A DNA stretch of 64,000 nt from Burkholderiaceae bacterium (GTDB taxonomy: Bacteria > Pseudomonadota > Gammaproteobacteria > Burkholderiales > Burkholderiaceae_E), in the NCBI GenBank assembly GCA_023954135.1, contig JAMLIN010000012.1, positions 1 through 64,000 of the forward strand. The letters run 5' to 3'. The notes under the pieces were generated by a model, which was not told the DNA's origin, ran no database searches, and saw only the letters and a list, made by a program, of their open reading frames with translations. A program made the translations under genes and the position numbers. Positions 7,854 to 17,296 of the stretch are shown here, in pieces; position 1 is the first letter of the stretch; each line of letters starts with the position of its first letter.

Positions 7854-10649
7854 TTGGCAACTCGTCGAAGCACTCAAAAATCCGCCGCAAGCGCACAGAC
7901 CGCCAACTATCAGCACAGCCAAGAGGCCACCCAGCGCCCGGATGTCGGCGTGCAGGACCAGTTCACGGCCAAGAAGGCGCCCAAGACCTACCGCTACGAC
8001 AGCAGCCTGGACCCGGCGCTAAGCTGGGACGAGAACCGCGACCGTGACCTGGCCGAGTGGCTGATTGGCTTGGTGCAGCGCTGCGCGACAGAAGGGGAGC
8101 CGGCGGTATTCGCAGCGCCCCAGGTCTGGGCGGGGGGCGGCGTGCGAGTGCAGTCGCTCAAGGCAGCCGCGGACCTGCTGAAGTCGCTCTCGCGGCCGTT
8201 CCTGAACTGGGCCGGAAAGGCGGAGCGCCATCAAATCGAGGTGCCAACCGTGCCGCTGTTCGTGCATGAGCGGCATTCGACGAAGGCGATTCTGGAAGGC
8301 ATCAAGAGTCGCAAGGCGAAGGGAACGACGCTGGACATGTTCGGCGACGGCGGCCTGGACGTTACCGACAAGCTCGACGCCTACGAGCACAAGGGTCCGT
8401 GGCAAAACCGAATGATTCTCGGCGATAGCCTGCAAATCATGAGTTCGCTATTGGAGTTTGAAGGGCTCGGGGGGCAGGTGCAAATGGCCTATTTCGACCC
8501 GCCGTATGGTGTGAAATTTGGCTCGAACTTCCAACCGTTTGTACGTAAGAGGGATGTAAAACACGGTGGTGACGAGAACATGACCCGTGAGCCCGAGATG
8601 GTAAAGGCATATCGGGATACATGGGAATTGGGACTTCATTCCTACCTCACCTACATCCGCGACCGCCTGCTCCTACTGAAAGAGTTGCTCCACGAAACCG
8701 GCAGTGTATTTGTACAAATCTCCGACGAAAACCTTCATCACGTTAAAGAGTTATTGGACGAGGTGTTCGGTTCTCAAAATTTCCTGAGTGTCATCTCGTT
8801 CGCTAAGACGTCAAGCGCCTCCGGCCAGCTTCTCTCTTCAGTTACTGACTTCTTGCTTTGGTACGGAAAGGACGCCAGTCGCACGAAATATAGAGCGCTG
8901 TACCTAAGCAAGTCTCTGGGTGGTGTAGGTTCTGCCCAATATACCTGGGCCGAACACCCCACAGGCGAACGAGTCAACTACAGCAATGTAGACCGGTTAT
9001 CGGAGGCCCCTGAAAATTCTCGCATCTTCCGCCAAGATAATTTGACGAGTCAGCGGCCTGCGCAGGAAGGCGATGTGAAGGCGTACGAGTATGAAGGTCG
9101 GACCTTCACGTTGCGCAAGGGGACATTTAAAACAGACAAGAAGGGGTTGGATAGCCTAGCGAAGCAGAAGCGTCTGATTTGGGTCGGCAACACGCTAGCC
9201 TATGTGCGTTACCTGTCAGATTTCCCTGTATTCCCAATTTCAAATTCCTGGTCCGACACCGTCGTATCCGGCTTCGGCGCTGAGAAGCTCTACGCGGTCC
9301 AGACGTCCCCATTAGTTGTCCAGCGCTGCATGCTTATGTGCACCGAACCGGGCGACTTGGTATTGGACCCGACCTGTGGTTCTGGCACTACCGCATACGT
9401 CGCCGAACAATGGGGACGCCGCTGGATTACCTGCGACACCTCGCGTGTCCCGCTGGCCTTGGCGCGGCAACGCCTACTGACCGCGACGTTCCCCTACTAT
9501 GAGCTGAAGAACTCGCAGGTTGGCCCCATTGGCGGTTTCGAGTACAAGCGCCGCCAGAACCGTAAGGGCGAGGAGGTTGGCGGTCTTGTGCCGCACGTCA
9601 CCCTGAAGTCCGTCGCCAATAACGATGCGCCGGCCACTGAAGTGCTCGTAGACCGACCCGAGGTGAACAAGGGCGTGGTGCGGGTGACAGGTCCGTTCGT
9701 GCTGGAGGCAACTATTACGCCCGCGCAGGCGGTTGACGACCAGTCCGTGGTTGATGTTCAGCCGTCAATGACTCAGCCGCTGAGCGACGCCATCGGCGTC
9801 GCGGACGTAGCGAACGGGGGGTTGCCGCTGTCCGTGGCAGAACCCGCCGTGCGCTACAGCGACCCGGCCACCCACATCGAACGTATGACCCAGGTGCTAC
9901 GACAGGCGAAGACGCTGCGCCTGCCCGGTAACCGGGAACTGGTGCTGTCCGACATTCGCCGCACGGCCGAGAGCGACGTGCTGCATGCCGAGGGCACGGA
10001 CGCCGAGGGCAACCGCATCGCCGTGGTGTTCGGGCCCGAAGACGGCGCCATCTCATCCGACGTTGTCTTCGAGGCAGCACGCGAAGCGTACTTTCTGAAG
10101 GTCCCGCACCTGTACTTCTTCGGTTTCGCCATCCAAGCCAAGGCGCGCGAGCTGCTGGAAGACCGCGCCAAGCTCCGCGTGCCCTGCACTTACGTCACCG
10201 TCACGCCCGACGTGGCGATGTCAGACCTGTTGAAGACGAGCCGCGCCAGCCAGATTTTCTCGGTAACGGGCCTGCCCGATGCCGTGCTGCGCAAGACCGG
10301 CAAGAAGAACGACGACGGCTCGGCACTCTATGAAGTGGAGCTGTTGGGCCTCGACATCTTCAACCCGGCGACGATGGAGCAGGAGGCCATCGACGGCCAC
10401 AGCATGCCGGCTTGGATGCTGGACACCGACTACGACGGCCTGAGCTTCTACGCCACCCAGGTCTTCTTCCCGAAGACGGCGGCATGGGACAACCTGCAGA
10501 AGTCGCTGAAGGCCCAGTTCGACTCGTCGGTGTGGTCCCATCTGGCCGGCACGATAAGCGAACCCTTCGTTGTGGGGCCGAGGCAGCGCGTGGCCGTGAA
10601 GGTCATCGACGAGCGCGGCAACGAGCTGATGCGCGTGCTGGAGGTGTGA
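7854..10649 (+). CDS. Type III-like DNA methyltransferase (Mod)
   Basis: A 931-aa beta-class amino-methyltransferase. The catalytic DPPY motif (residues 215-218, in AYFDPPYGVKF) precedes the AdoMet-binding motif DPTCGSGTT (505-513), the order of type III Mod N6-adenine methylases. The segment between them should be the target recognition domain. A long C-terminal extension (about 560-931) has no motif I recognise. The TTG start has GAGGGA 6 bases upstream. Its stop overlaps the next gene (TGATG). Base composition falls visibly between about 8500 and 9340 (many A/T-ending codons) and rises again on both sides, as if the specificity segment had been replaced. It modifies host DNA and sets the specificity of the res partner. 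Confidence 0.88.
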   Translation: MATRRSTQKSAASAQTANYQHSQEATQRPDVGVQDQFTAKKAPKTYRYDSSLDPALSWDENRDRDLAEWLIGLVQRCATEGEPAVFAAPQVWAGGGVRVQSLKAAADLLKSLSRPFLNWAGKAERHQIEVPTVPLFVHERHSTKAILEGIKSRKAKGTTLDMFGDGGLDVTDKLDAYEHKGPWQNRMILGDSLQIMSSLLEFEGLGGQVQMAYFDPPYGVKFGSNFQPFVRKRDVKHGGDENMTREPEMVKAYRDTWELGLHSYLTYIRDRLLLLKELLHETGSVFVQISDENLHHVKELLDEVFGSQNFLSVISFAKTSSASGQLLSSVTDFLLWYGKDASRTKYRALYLSKSLGGVGSAQYTWAEHPTGERVNYSNVDRLSEAPENSRIFRQDNLTSQRPAQEGDVKAYEYEGRTFTLRKGTFKTDKKGLDSLAKQKRLIWVGNTLAYVRYLSDFPVFPISNSWSDTVVSGFGAEKLYAVQTSPLVVQRCMLMCTEPGDLVLDPTCGSGTTAYVAEQWGRRWITCDTSRVPLALARQRLLTATFPYYELKNSQVGPIGGFEYKRRQNRKGEEVGGLVPHVTLKSVANNDAPATEVLVDRPEVNKGVVRVTGPFVLEATITPAQAVDDQSVVDVQPSMTQPLSDAIGVADVANGGLPLSVAEPAVRYSDPATHIERMTQVLRQAKTLRLPGNRELVLSDIRRTAESDVLHAEGTDAEGNRIAVVFGPEDGAISSDVVFEAAREAYFLKVPHLYFFGFAIQAKARELLEDRAKLRVPCTYVTVTPDVAMSDLLKTSRASQIFSVTGLPDAVLRKTGKKNDDGSALYEVELLGLDIFNPATMEQEAIDGHSMPAWMLDTDYDGLSFYATQVFFPKTAAWDNLQKSLKAQFDSSVWSHLAGTISEPFVVGPRQRVAVKVIDERGNELMRVLEV

Positions 10650-11476
10650 TGGCTGTCTATCCCCCAGGTGTGTCGGAGCGCGTTTTCGAGTTTGCTTTTA
10701 ATTCGGAATTTTGTACAACAAGCGGAGCGCTAATCGCAGGCTGCCCTTACATACCGACGCAGAATCAAGAGAAGCGACTCGGATATGATGTTGCGATAAA
10801 GATTGGAGGCGGGTCAAGAATCCGCTCGCTATATCTTCAGCATAAGGTAGCACGCCGAGTAGATGGGAAAAGCGGCTCGAATAAGCGGTTTCGCGATGTT
10901 GTCGGCTCTCCGTATTATGCATTTTCGCTGGACGTCGACCAATACAATCTCATTCATCGGTTTTCACAGAAGAAAACGCGTGAGTTCTACTATTGCGCTC
11001 CTATCTTTACGTCCCGGCAAGACCTTAACGGGCACTTTTCGGCTCGGACCGTGGTCCCCAACGCGGCGTGGATAGACATCTCGACCTGGTCGACCATCCC
11101 GAGTACCGACACGCAGGCGCATTGCATTGTCTACAGCCCCGACTTAACGGCCGTCTCGCGGTTTTCCGAAGAACCCGAAAAGCCGATTTCCGGCGAGAGG
11201 CCTTCACCGGAGAAATTCTTCAACGCACCGGCATTGGAATTCAGGACTGAAGACATGGCGAAGGAGTATTTTGACTTTTTCGACACCTTGAAGGAGTGGT
11301 GGCCTGAGCGGTCCAAGACTCGTCGAAAATCCGAAGAGGAGGACGGGTTTCGGATGAAGTCCGTACTTCCACCGCGACGGGAGGATTTCAAACAACCTAG
11401 ACAGGTCGTCGAGGCTATTCAGGAAATCACTGGCGACTACCTGGGGGTTACTTGGCTTGTGAAGGTGAACGCATGA
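10649..11476 (+). CDS. Unknown protein between mod and res; possible nuclease-like fold
   Basis: A 275-aa protein translationally coupled on both sides: ATG 10649 overlaps the mod stop, and its TGA overlaps the res ATG. I do not recognise its family. The N-terminal part contains RVFEFAFNSEF, LGYDVAIKI (D47) and SLYLQHKVA (Q64-x-K66), spaced like the E...D...(E/Q)xK core of PD-(D/E)xK nucleases. The C-terminus is charged (RSKTRRKSEEEDGFRMKS). Codon use is clearly less GC-rich than in res, suggesting separate acquisition. Possible roles are an extra nuclease, a specificity or regulatory subunit, or a recognition module of the restriction complex. The nuclease idea is a pattern-level inference only. 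Confidence 0.6.
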   Translation: MAVYPPGVSERVFEFAFNSEFCTTSGALIAGCPYIPTQNQEKRLGYDVAIKIGGGSRIRSLYLQHKVARRVDGKSGSNKRFRDVVGSPYYAFSLDVDQYNLIHRFSQKKTREFYYCAPIFTSRQDLNGHFSARTVVPNAAWIDISTWSTIPSTDTQAHCIVYSPDLTAVSRFSEEPEKPISGERPSPEKFFNAPALEFRTEDMAKEYFDFFDTLKEWWPERSKTRRKSEEEDGFRMKSVLPPRREDFKQPRQVVEAIQEITGDYLGVTWLVKVNA

Positions 11477-14400
11477 GCCAAATCAACGCCGTCGAAGCGC
11501 CCATCATCAGCTCGCCCTACGACGAGCCGGCCCACCACTGGCACATCGAGGCGGCGAAGCAGCCTGAGAAACGCCCAGGCCGGCGCCTGGCCTCCTACTT
11601 CTTTCGAGTGCCTGAGCGCGCGGCGCGCGGGCGCAAGACCAAAGGCCAGCAGTCCTTGCTGGACGACGCCGCCAAGGGCGAGGAATACCTGCTGGATTTG
11701 GCGAATCTGATTCGACAGCGGCTCAAGGACTGGCGGGCACGCGACTACGCTGGGGCGACCAAGGTCACGCGGGAACTGCTGGAACTGTGGCGCTCGCCCG
11801 ACCGGTCGCAGCGGCTGTTCTTCGCCCAGCTCGAAGCGGTCGAAACGGTGCTGTTCCTCGTCGAGGGGCCGGACGACCTGAAGCAGGGCGTGAACGTGCC
11901 CAGCGACGAACCCGGTGACGACGCCAAGGCCGAGGGCTACAAGGCCTTCGTGCGCTACGCGCTGAAGATGGCGACCGGCTCGGGCAAAACCACCGTCATG
12001 GGCATGCTGGCGGCGTGGTCCATCCTGAACAAGGTGGCGCAGCCGCAGGCCGCGGCTTACTCGGACACGGTGCTCATCGTCTGCCCGAACGTCACCATCC
12101 GCGACCGCCTGCGCGAACTCGACCCGAACCTGGATGAGCTGAGCCTGTACCGCACGCGGCAACTCGTGCCGTTGCACCGCATGCCCGACCTGCGGCGCGG
12201 TGAGGTGTTCATCACCAACTGGCACAACCTCGAACGGCGCGAGCTGTCCGACGTGAACGGCACGTCCGCCAAGGTCGTCAAGCGCGGCGTGCCGGTCGAA
12301 AAAACACGTTCGGTGAAGCTGGGCGGTCGCGACGAGCTGACCGAGGCCGACATCCGGCAGCAGGCGCTCACCGGCGCCTTCGACATCCTGCGCGAGCTGC
12401 GCGATGCCAAGGGCAAGCTGACCGGTTTCGAGGTCAAGGAGGTGCGCTACTACGAGAGCGACGCAGCCTTCCTGCGCCGCGTGTTGGGCAACCGCAAGGG
12501 GCGCAGCTCGGCCATCCTCGTGATGAACGACGAGGCGCACCACGCCTACCGGCGCGGCAAGCTCGACGCTGACGACGTGTATGCCGTGGACGAGGAAACG
12601 GCCGAGGTCGATGCCCGCGAGGCCACGGTGTGGGTCGAAGGGTTGGACCGCATCAACAAAGCGCTGGGCGGGCGAAGCAACGGCATTCGCCTGTGCGTGG
12701 ACCTGTCGGCGACGCCCTTTTTCATCCAGGGCAGCGGCAACGAGGTGGGCAAACCCTTCCCGTGGGTCGTTTCCGACTTCAGCCTGCTGGAGGCCATCGA
12801 AGCCGGGTTGGTGAAGATTCCCCAACTGCCGACCCAGGACATCGGCGGCACCGAGACGCCGGCGTATTTCAACGTGTGGCGGTGGGTGCAGCAGATTGCC
12901 GAGAAGGACGGCGTGACCGGAAAGCTGACGCCCGAAGTGCTGATGCGCTACGCGACGCAGCCCATCGCGCAGCTTGCCGACGAGTGGCGAAAGACAGCGG
13001 CGCAGTGGCACGAGCAGTACCAGGCCGGCCACCGCAAGAGCGATGTGCCGCCCGTGTTCATCATCGTGTGCCGCGACACGGCGCTGGCCAAGGAGCTGTT
13101 TGACTGGCTCGCCAACGGAAAGCCCGACTACGGCGCGGCGCCCGAGCAGTTCCGAAACGCACCGGGCCGCGAATGGACGGTGCGGGTCGATAGCAAGGTG
13201 GCCGAGGACATCGCAGAGGGCGGCGGCAAGAACGACGAGGCCCGGCGCCTGCGCTTCGTGCTGGAGACCATCGGCAAGACAGCCTGGCCCGGCGGAAAGG
13301 TGCCCGAGGAATACGCGGCCCTCGTGGACAAGCACAACCACAAGGCACTCGAGGACGACGACAACGGTCTCATGACCATCGACGCCAGCGTGCCGCCCGG
13401 CCGCGACGTGCGCTGCATCATCAGCGTGGCGATGCTCTCCGAAGGGTGGGACGCGACGACCGTGACGCACGTCGTCGGCCTGCGGCCCTTCGGGTCACAG
13501 CTGCTATGCGAGCAGGTGGTCGGTAGGGCGTTGCGTCGCACGTCCTATGCGGTCGACGAGACGACCGGCTTTTTCCGTGAGGAAACCGCGAAGGTTTTCG
13601 GCGTGCCGTTCGAGCTCATCCCGTTCAAAGTGGAGGGCGGCGCCCAGCAGCCGCCGACGCCGCCCGCCAACCAAATTTACGCGGTGCCGGCAAAGGCTCA
13701 GTTCGAGCAGAGCTTTCCTGTGTTGGAGGGCTACACCGACCCCGGTGCGATGCGGCTGACAATGGACTGGGCGAAGGTGCCGACACTGGAACTGAACCCG
13801 ATGACCGTGCCGGACGTGACGCTGATGAAGGGGCTTACGACCCGTGACGGCGCGCTTGCAGCGTACGGCCCAGGCGCTGCGGAAGTGGTGAATCTCGAAC
13901 AGTGGCGCGCGAAGGTGCGCGTGCAGCAGGTCGCTTTCACGATGGCCAGGGTGCTGGCGCAGCAATGGCTGAACGACCGCGGCGATGTCATCCCGATGCA
14001 CAGGCTGTTCCCGCAGTTGCTCGGCTACACCACGCGGTTCCTGGCCGAAAAGCTCACGCTTGCAGGCAACCGCGCGCCGCAGGACGTGGCGCTGAATCCG
14101 TACTTCCAGCAGGCCGTGGGCATCTTGTTCGATTCGTTGGTGCCCGTGGACGAGAGCGGCAAGGCGCAGGAGCGACCCATCATCGCACCGGGCCCGGCTG
14201 GTGAGCGGTCCACCCGGCACGTCGAGTTCTTCACCGGGCGGCAGCCGTGGCCGGTCCACAAGTGCCACCTGAATGCCATCGTGGCCGACACCAGGACATG
14301 GGAGCAGGCGGCGGCTACCGCGCTGGATGCTCATGACGGCGTGGCCAAGTGGGTCAAGAACGACCACCTCGGTTTCGTCGTGCCCTACCGCAAGGACGGC

Positions 14401-14628
14401 ATTCGACGGCGATACCTGCCGGACTTCATCGTCGACCTGACCACGGGCGAACGCTTGGTGCTCGAAGTGAAGGGGCAGCCCGGCGACGCCGAGGTGAAGG
14501 CGCAGGCGGCCCATCGCTGGTGCAACGCCGTCAACAACGACGGCCGCTATGGACGGTGGAGCTATCACATCATTCGACAACCCCCTGACCTGATGAAGCT
14601 GCTGGACAAGCTGACCGGCGTCACCTGA
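11473..14628 (+). CDS. Type III-like restriction endonuclease subunit (Res), SF2 helicase plus nuclease
   Basis: A 1051-aa protein. The Walker A motif MATGSGKTT lies near residue 170, the DEAH-type box NDEAHH near 353 and SATPF (motif III) near 411. The helicase C-terminal part has VAMLSEGWDATTVTHV and CEQVVGRALRR. At the C-terminus, YLPDFIVDL followed by LVLEVKG (about 980-998) is a PD-(D/E)xK nuclease site. This is the ATP-dependent translocation and cleavage subunit of a type III or closely related restriction system. ATG 11473 overlaps the preceding stop (ATGA), making a three-gene operon. It needs Mod for recognition and should cut foreign unmodified DNA. Confidence 0.9.
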   Translation: MSQINAVEAPIISSPYDEPAHHWHIEAAKQPEKRPGRRLASYFFRVPERAARGRKTKGQQSLLDDAAKGEEYLLDLANLIRQRLKDWRARDYAGATKVTRELLELWRSPDRSQRLFFAQLEAVETVLFLVEGPDDLKQGVNVPSDEPGDDAKAEGYKAFVRYALKMATGSGKTTVMGMLAAWSILNKVAQPQAAAYSDTVLIVCPNVTIRDRLRELDPNLDELSLYRTRQLVPLHRMPDLRRGEVFITNWHNLERRELSDVNGTSAKVVKRGVPVEKTRSVKLGGRDELTEADIRQQALTGAFDILRELRDAKGKLTGFEVKEVRYYESDAAFLRRVLGNRKGRSSAILVMNDEAHHAYRRGKLDADDVYAVDEETAEVDAREATVWVEGLDRINKALGGRSNGIRLCVDLSATPFFIQGSGNEVGKPFPWVVSDFSLLEAIEAGLVKIPQLPTQDIGGTETPAYFNVWRWVQQIAEKDGVTGKLTPEVLMRYATQPIAQLADEWRKTAAQWHEQYQAGHRKSDVPPVFIIVCRDTALAKELFDWLANGKPDYGAAPEQFRNAPGREWTVRVDSKVAEDIAEGGGKNDEARRLRFVLETIGKTAWPGGKVPEEYAALVDKHNHKALEDDDNGLMTIDASVPPGRDVRCIISVAMLSEGWDATTVTHVVGLRPFGSQLLCEQVVGRALRRTSYAVDETTGFFREETAKVFGVPFELIPFKVEGGAQQPPTPPANQIYAVPAKAQFEQSFPVLEGYTDPGAMRLTMDWAKVPTLELNPMTVPDVTLMKGLTTRDGALAAYGPGAAEVVNLEQWRAKVRVQQVAFTMARVLAQQWLNDRGDVIPMHRLFPQLLGYTTRFLAEKLTLAGNRAPQDVALNPYFQQAVGILFDSLVPVDESGKAQERPIIAPGPAGERSTRHVEFFTGRQPWPVHKCHLNAIVADTRTWEQAAATALDAHDGVAKWVKNDHLGFVVPYRKDGIRRRYLPDFIVDLTTGERLVLEVKGQPGDAEVKAQAAHRWCNAVNNDGRYGRWSYHIIRQPPDLMKLLDKLTGVT

Positions 14629-14987
14629 AACGTCGTCACGCGGTAACGCCACCGGGCGACCATCACCCGGTGACCGTTACCGCACAACCACCACCCACGA
14701 ATAACCAAACTCCTCCTAACCAGAAGGCGGTTGCATCACCTCTTCTATGAAAGGAAGAAGAAGCCGCCCGTCGGGCGGCTGTCGCCCGGTGAAGGCCACC
14801 CGAATGGCCAGCGGGCCCAAGCCCAGGCGACGTATGGCGGGCATGGCCCGCCCCCGTGACGGGCAGGCTGCAGCCTGTAACCGCACCGGCAGAGGCGAGC
14901 GTGTTCTGGAGCGAGACTGCTCTAGGTCCCGGCATGAGTGGCCGATAGCTGCGTGACGGGGCATCGGCCATCCACTTCGGAACTCTC
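14629..14987. other. Gene-free 359 bp after res, with palindromes
   Basis: No convincing gene. An interrupted palindrome lies at 14642-14681: a 7-bp outer stem (GGTAACG/CGTTACC) and a 7-bp inner stem (CACCGGG/CCCGGTG) with a 9-base loop. It has no T run, so it is either a weak terminator for the res operon or a protein-binding palindrome. A second stem, GCCGCCC/GGGCGGC near 14763-14780, and other short G/C palindromes follow. Confidence 0.5.
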
Positions 14988-15431
14988 ATGCAACACCGCT
15001 CACCCACCTGGCTCGTCGTCACGGCCCTCGGCATCCTTCTGTTCTTCTACGGTATCGTCTTCGACCCCGGCTTCGATGTCTTTGGCACGGTGTCGTACGT
15101 GCTCACCATCCGTGCGGGGGTCTTGCTGGTCATCGTCGGCATCGTTTGGGGGCTCGTGCGGGTCGTGAGAGCCCCCAGGCAGGCGTTGAGCTCGGGGACG
15201 CGAACCGGCTTAGTGGCCGCGGTCGGAGTCTGGGACGGCCGGACGGGCCGCTTCATGACAGAGCCGTCGATGTCAGCGGGCCCCGCCGTCAACATAGACG
15301 GAACGCCGATGTTGCCCAGCGGTGTCGACGTCATGGGCAAAGCGTACGGCGACGATGGCCACCGCCACGACGCCGGCGGCATGTCGTTCGATTGCCACCA
15401 CCACGACGGTTCGGGCAGCTCACCGTGGTGA
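14988..15431 (+). CDS. Small membrane protein of unknown function
   Basis: A 147-aa protein with two hydrophobic helices at about 8-28 (WLVVTALGILLFFYGIVF) and 38-60 (VLTIRAGVLLVIVGIVWGLV). A hydrophilic tail follows, with VNIDGTPMLPSGVDVMGKAYG and a His/Asp/Ser-rich end (DGHRHDAGG, CHHHDGSG). The His-rich tail could bind metal, but no known domain is recognised. It stands alone, convergent with the HTH genes to the right. Similar short proteins with a G-x-D-V-x-G tail occur on mobile elements, to my knowledge without a known role. Confidence 0.6.
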   Translation: MQHRSPTWLVVTALGILLFFYGIVFDPGFDVFGTVSYVLTIRAGVLLVIVGIVWGLVRVVRAPRQALSSGTRTGLVAAVGVWDGRTGRFMTEPSMSAGPAVNIDGTPMLPSGVDVMGKAYGDDGHRHDAGGMSFDCHHHDGSGSSPW

Positions 15432-15460
15432 GCGCGAGGCGGCATGTAGCCGCCTCGTGC

Positions 15461-15892
15461 TCAACCGCTCGACGACGTTTCGGCTGCCTCTGCGGTAGCG
15501 ATGCGCCGCTGCCGTCGTTCGAGCTTGCGTGCCGCAATCTGCGCTGCGCCTTCGCGGATGCGCTGGCGGTCGGGGCACTGGAATAGCACCTTGTAGCCTT
15601 GGCCGAGCGGTACGCGGGTAATGAGCCCGAGCGCTTCGAGGTCGGCAAGGTGCCCGCGCACCGCCCGTTCGTCCTTGCCGGTCAGCTTGGCGATGTGCGG
15701 CCCGGCGTAGGTGGTGTTGCCTTCGTAATGGCATGAGGCCAGGGCGACGTAGACGTAGAACGTCGCGTTGTCGATGCAATCGACCAAGTTGAAGAGCAAC
15801 GCCCTCGGCAGGCAGTAGTAGCCACCTTGGCCATAGCGCTCGTACCAGCGGTCGTTGTCTGCGCTCGGGATGCGGTTGCGGCGGCGCTTCAT
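15461..15892 (-). CDS. Winged-helix replication/regulatory protein of the island
   Basis: A 143-aa protein. Residues about 10-40 (DRWYERYGQGGYYCLPRALL) precede a winged helix-turn-helix seen in YAGPHIAKLTGKDERAVRGHLADLEALGLI, as in plasmid replication initiators and helix-turn-helix regulators. A basic C-terminal tail (RKLERRQRRI) follows. The start ATG at 15892 overlaps the stop of the AlpA-like gene upstream (ATGA), so the two are co-translated. The likely role is control of island genes or of its replication/excision. The exact function is unknown. Confidence 0.65.
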   Translation of the reverse strand: MKRRRNRIPSADNDRWYERYGQGGYYCLPRALLFNLVDCIDNATFYVYVALASCHYEGNTTYAGPHIAKLTGKDERAVRGHLADLEALGLITRVPLGQGYKVLFQCPDRQRIREGAAQIAARKLERRQRRIATAEAAETSSSG

Positions 15893-16080
15893 GCACGCTC
15901 TCCCGCGCCGAGTTCGTCTTCCAACCAGGCCTCTACGTCGGCCACATGAAAGAAAACCAGGCGGCTGCCCGAGATGTGGCGCGGCGCCGGGAAACCGCGC
16001 TGCGCAATCCAGTTTTCGAGTGTGCGGGTCGAGATGCCCAGCGCCTCGACCAGCGCCGACTTGGGAATGAATTTTTCCAT
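15889..16080 (-). CDS. AlpA family phage-type regulator
   Basis: A 63-aa single-domain protein (IPKSALVEALGISTRTLENW, then FPAPRHISGSRLVFFHVADVEAWLEDEL), a clear AlpA/excisionase helix-turn-helix with wing. AlpA proteins activate or assist excision of integrated elements. It is the first gene of a two-gene minus-strand unit and overlaps the following gene by 4 bases. It resembles the HTH domain of the protein at 6681, so the island has two such regulators. Confidence 0.85.
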   Translation of the reverse strand: MEKFIPKSALVEALGISTRTLENWIAQRGFPAPRHISGSRLVFFHVADVEAWLEDELGAGERA

Positions 16081-16260
16081 CGAGATGCTCCAGATGACGG
16101 GTGCGCCCGTCGGCGGAGGCCAGCGAACTTGCCGGCTCGATGGGTGAAGCGATGCGTTTTAGCCTTCGCGCAATGACGCGCATGCGGCGGAGCGGGAAGG
16201 GGCAGGAGACTCATCCGCGAGACGGTGGCTAGACGGTGGAACAACCACCGTGAGTCGTCT

Positions 16261-17157
16261 ATGAAGCTATCGTCCATCGACCTGAAGGGTGTGCTCGCCG
16301 GGCCGCCCGTTGCGCCGAAGCCACCTCGACGCGCGTCTCGTCACACCGGCAGCCGGAGCGGGAAAGAGCAAGCCCGCATCAATGCGTTGAAGTGCATGCG
16401 CGTCGTGGCCCATCATGGCCACGTTCGGGTGGCAGAACTGGCACGCGCCGTCTGGCCGCAGGCCAAGTACGCCGAGCAGGTCTGCCGGCGCGTCACGCGC
16501 CGGCTGGTGGCCGATGGGCTGCTGCTGCAACGCCGTAACGCCCTCGGTTCGCGAAGCCTTTGCCTCACCCGTGTCGGTGCCGGTTGGCTGGAGGCCAGGG
16601 GCATCGAGGCGCAGCACACTTTGGACTTGTCCAGCGTGGCCGGCAGCACGTTCTTCCATCGAACGCTGGCGACGCGTTACCTCGTCGAACGCCAGGTCGA
16701 GGGGTTTCAGACGGCGGGGGAGTACCTGCTTCTGCGCCGCAAGGCGCCGTTCCCGGTGGACCGCATGATGAAGATGCTGCGCAAGATGCCGGACGGCGTG
16801 GTGTGGCAGCGGCGCGCGGACGGGCCGATGTCCGTCGAGGTCTGCGAGGTCGAGGCCGCGCGCAAGGCCCTGCCACAACTTGCCGCATGCCTGAAGTGGG
16901 CCGAACTCGTGGGACAGCCGCTCGACCAGGCCGGCGCCTATCGGCTAGGTGGCTTGGTCTTTGTCTTCGACCGTGAACTCAACCATGCGCGCCGCATCCT
17001 GCTGGCTGCGTCGTCGCTGTGGGCGCACCGTCCCCTGTCGGAACGGGTAACCCTGGAACGGCGCGTGAAGCTCGTCGCCGTTGAACTGCGCGACCCGCTG
17101 GTGTGGGTCGGTTCCAGCGTGACGACGCTACACGAGCTGCGGCAGCGCTCCGTATAA
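16261..17157 (+). CDS. Replication-relaxation-like winged-helix protein
   Basis: About 298 aa. An N-terminal winged helix (INALKCMRVVAHHGHVRVAEL, RRVTRRLVADGLLLQRRNALG and YLTRVGAGWL-type LCLTRVGAGWL) is followed by a domain with RTLATRYLVERQ, RADGPMSVEVCEVE and LVFVFDREL. This matches the plan of replication-relaxation family proteins on plasmids and integrative elements, where a winged helix is joined to a nuclease-like half. ATG 16261 gives MKLSSIDLKG; the frame stays open to a GTG at 16225. It is divergent from the AlpA pair. A role in DNA processing or regulation of the island is inferred. Confidence 0.6.
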   Translation: MKLSSIDLKGVLAGPPVAPKPPRRASRHTGSRSGKEQARINALKCMRVVAHHGHVRVAELARAVWPQAKYAEQVCRRVTRRLVADGLLLQRRNALGSRSLCLTRVGAGWLEARGIEAQHTLDLSSVAGSTFFHRTLATRYLVERQVEGFQTAGEYLLLRRKAPFPVDRMMKMLRKMPDGVVWQRRADGPMSVEVCEVEAARKALPQLAACLKWAELVGQPLDQAGAYRLGGLVFVFDRELNHARRILLAASSLWAHRPLSERVTLERRVKLVAVELRDPLVWVGSSVTTLHELRQRSV

Positions 17158-17296
17158 AACATCGGTGCTACACGCATCAGACCCTTCGATAACTGACTCG
17201 CAGGCCATCGGGACTCGATGATTAGGCGCGTCCCCGCGCGCCCGTTCGTAGCCTCGGCTGCGTTCGGAAAATGCACCGTACGGCCCCGCAAGGGGA

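Noticed and set aside
7318-7896. A 192-codon minus-strand frame before mod
   Set aside because: Pro/Arg/Gly-rich, overlaps the mod start, no domain or ribosome site.
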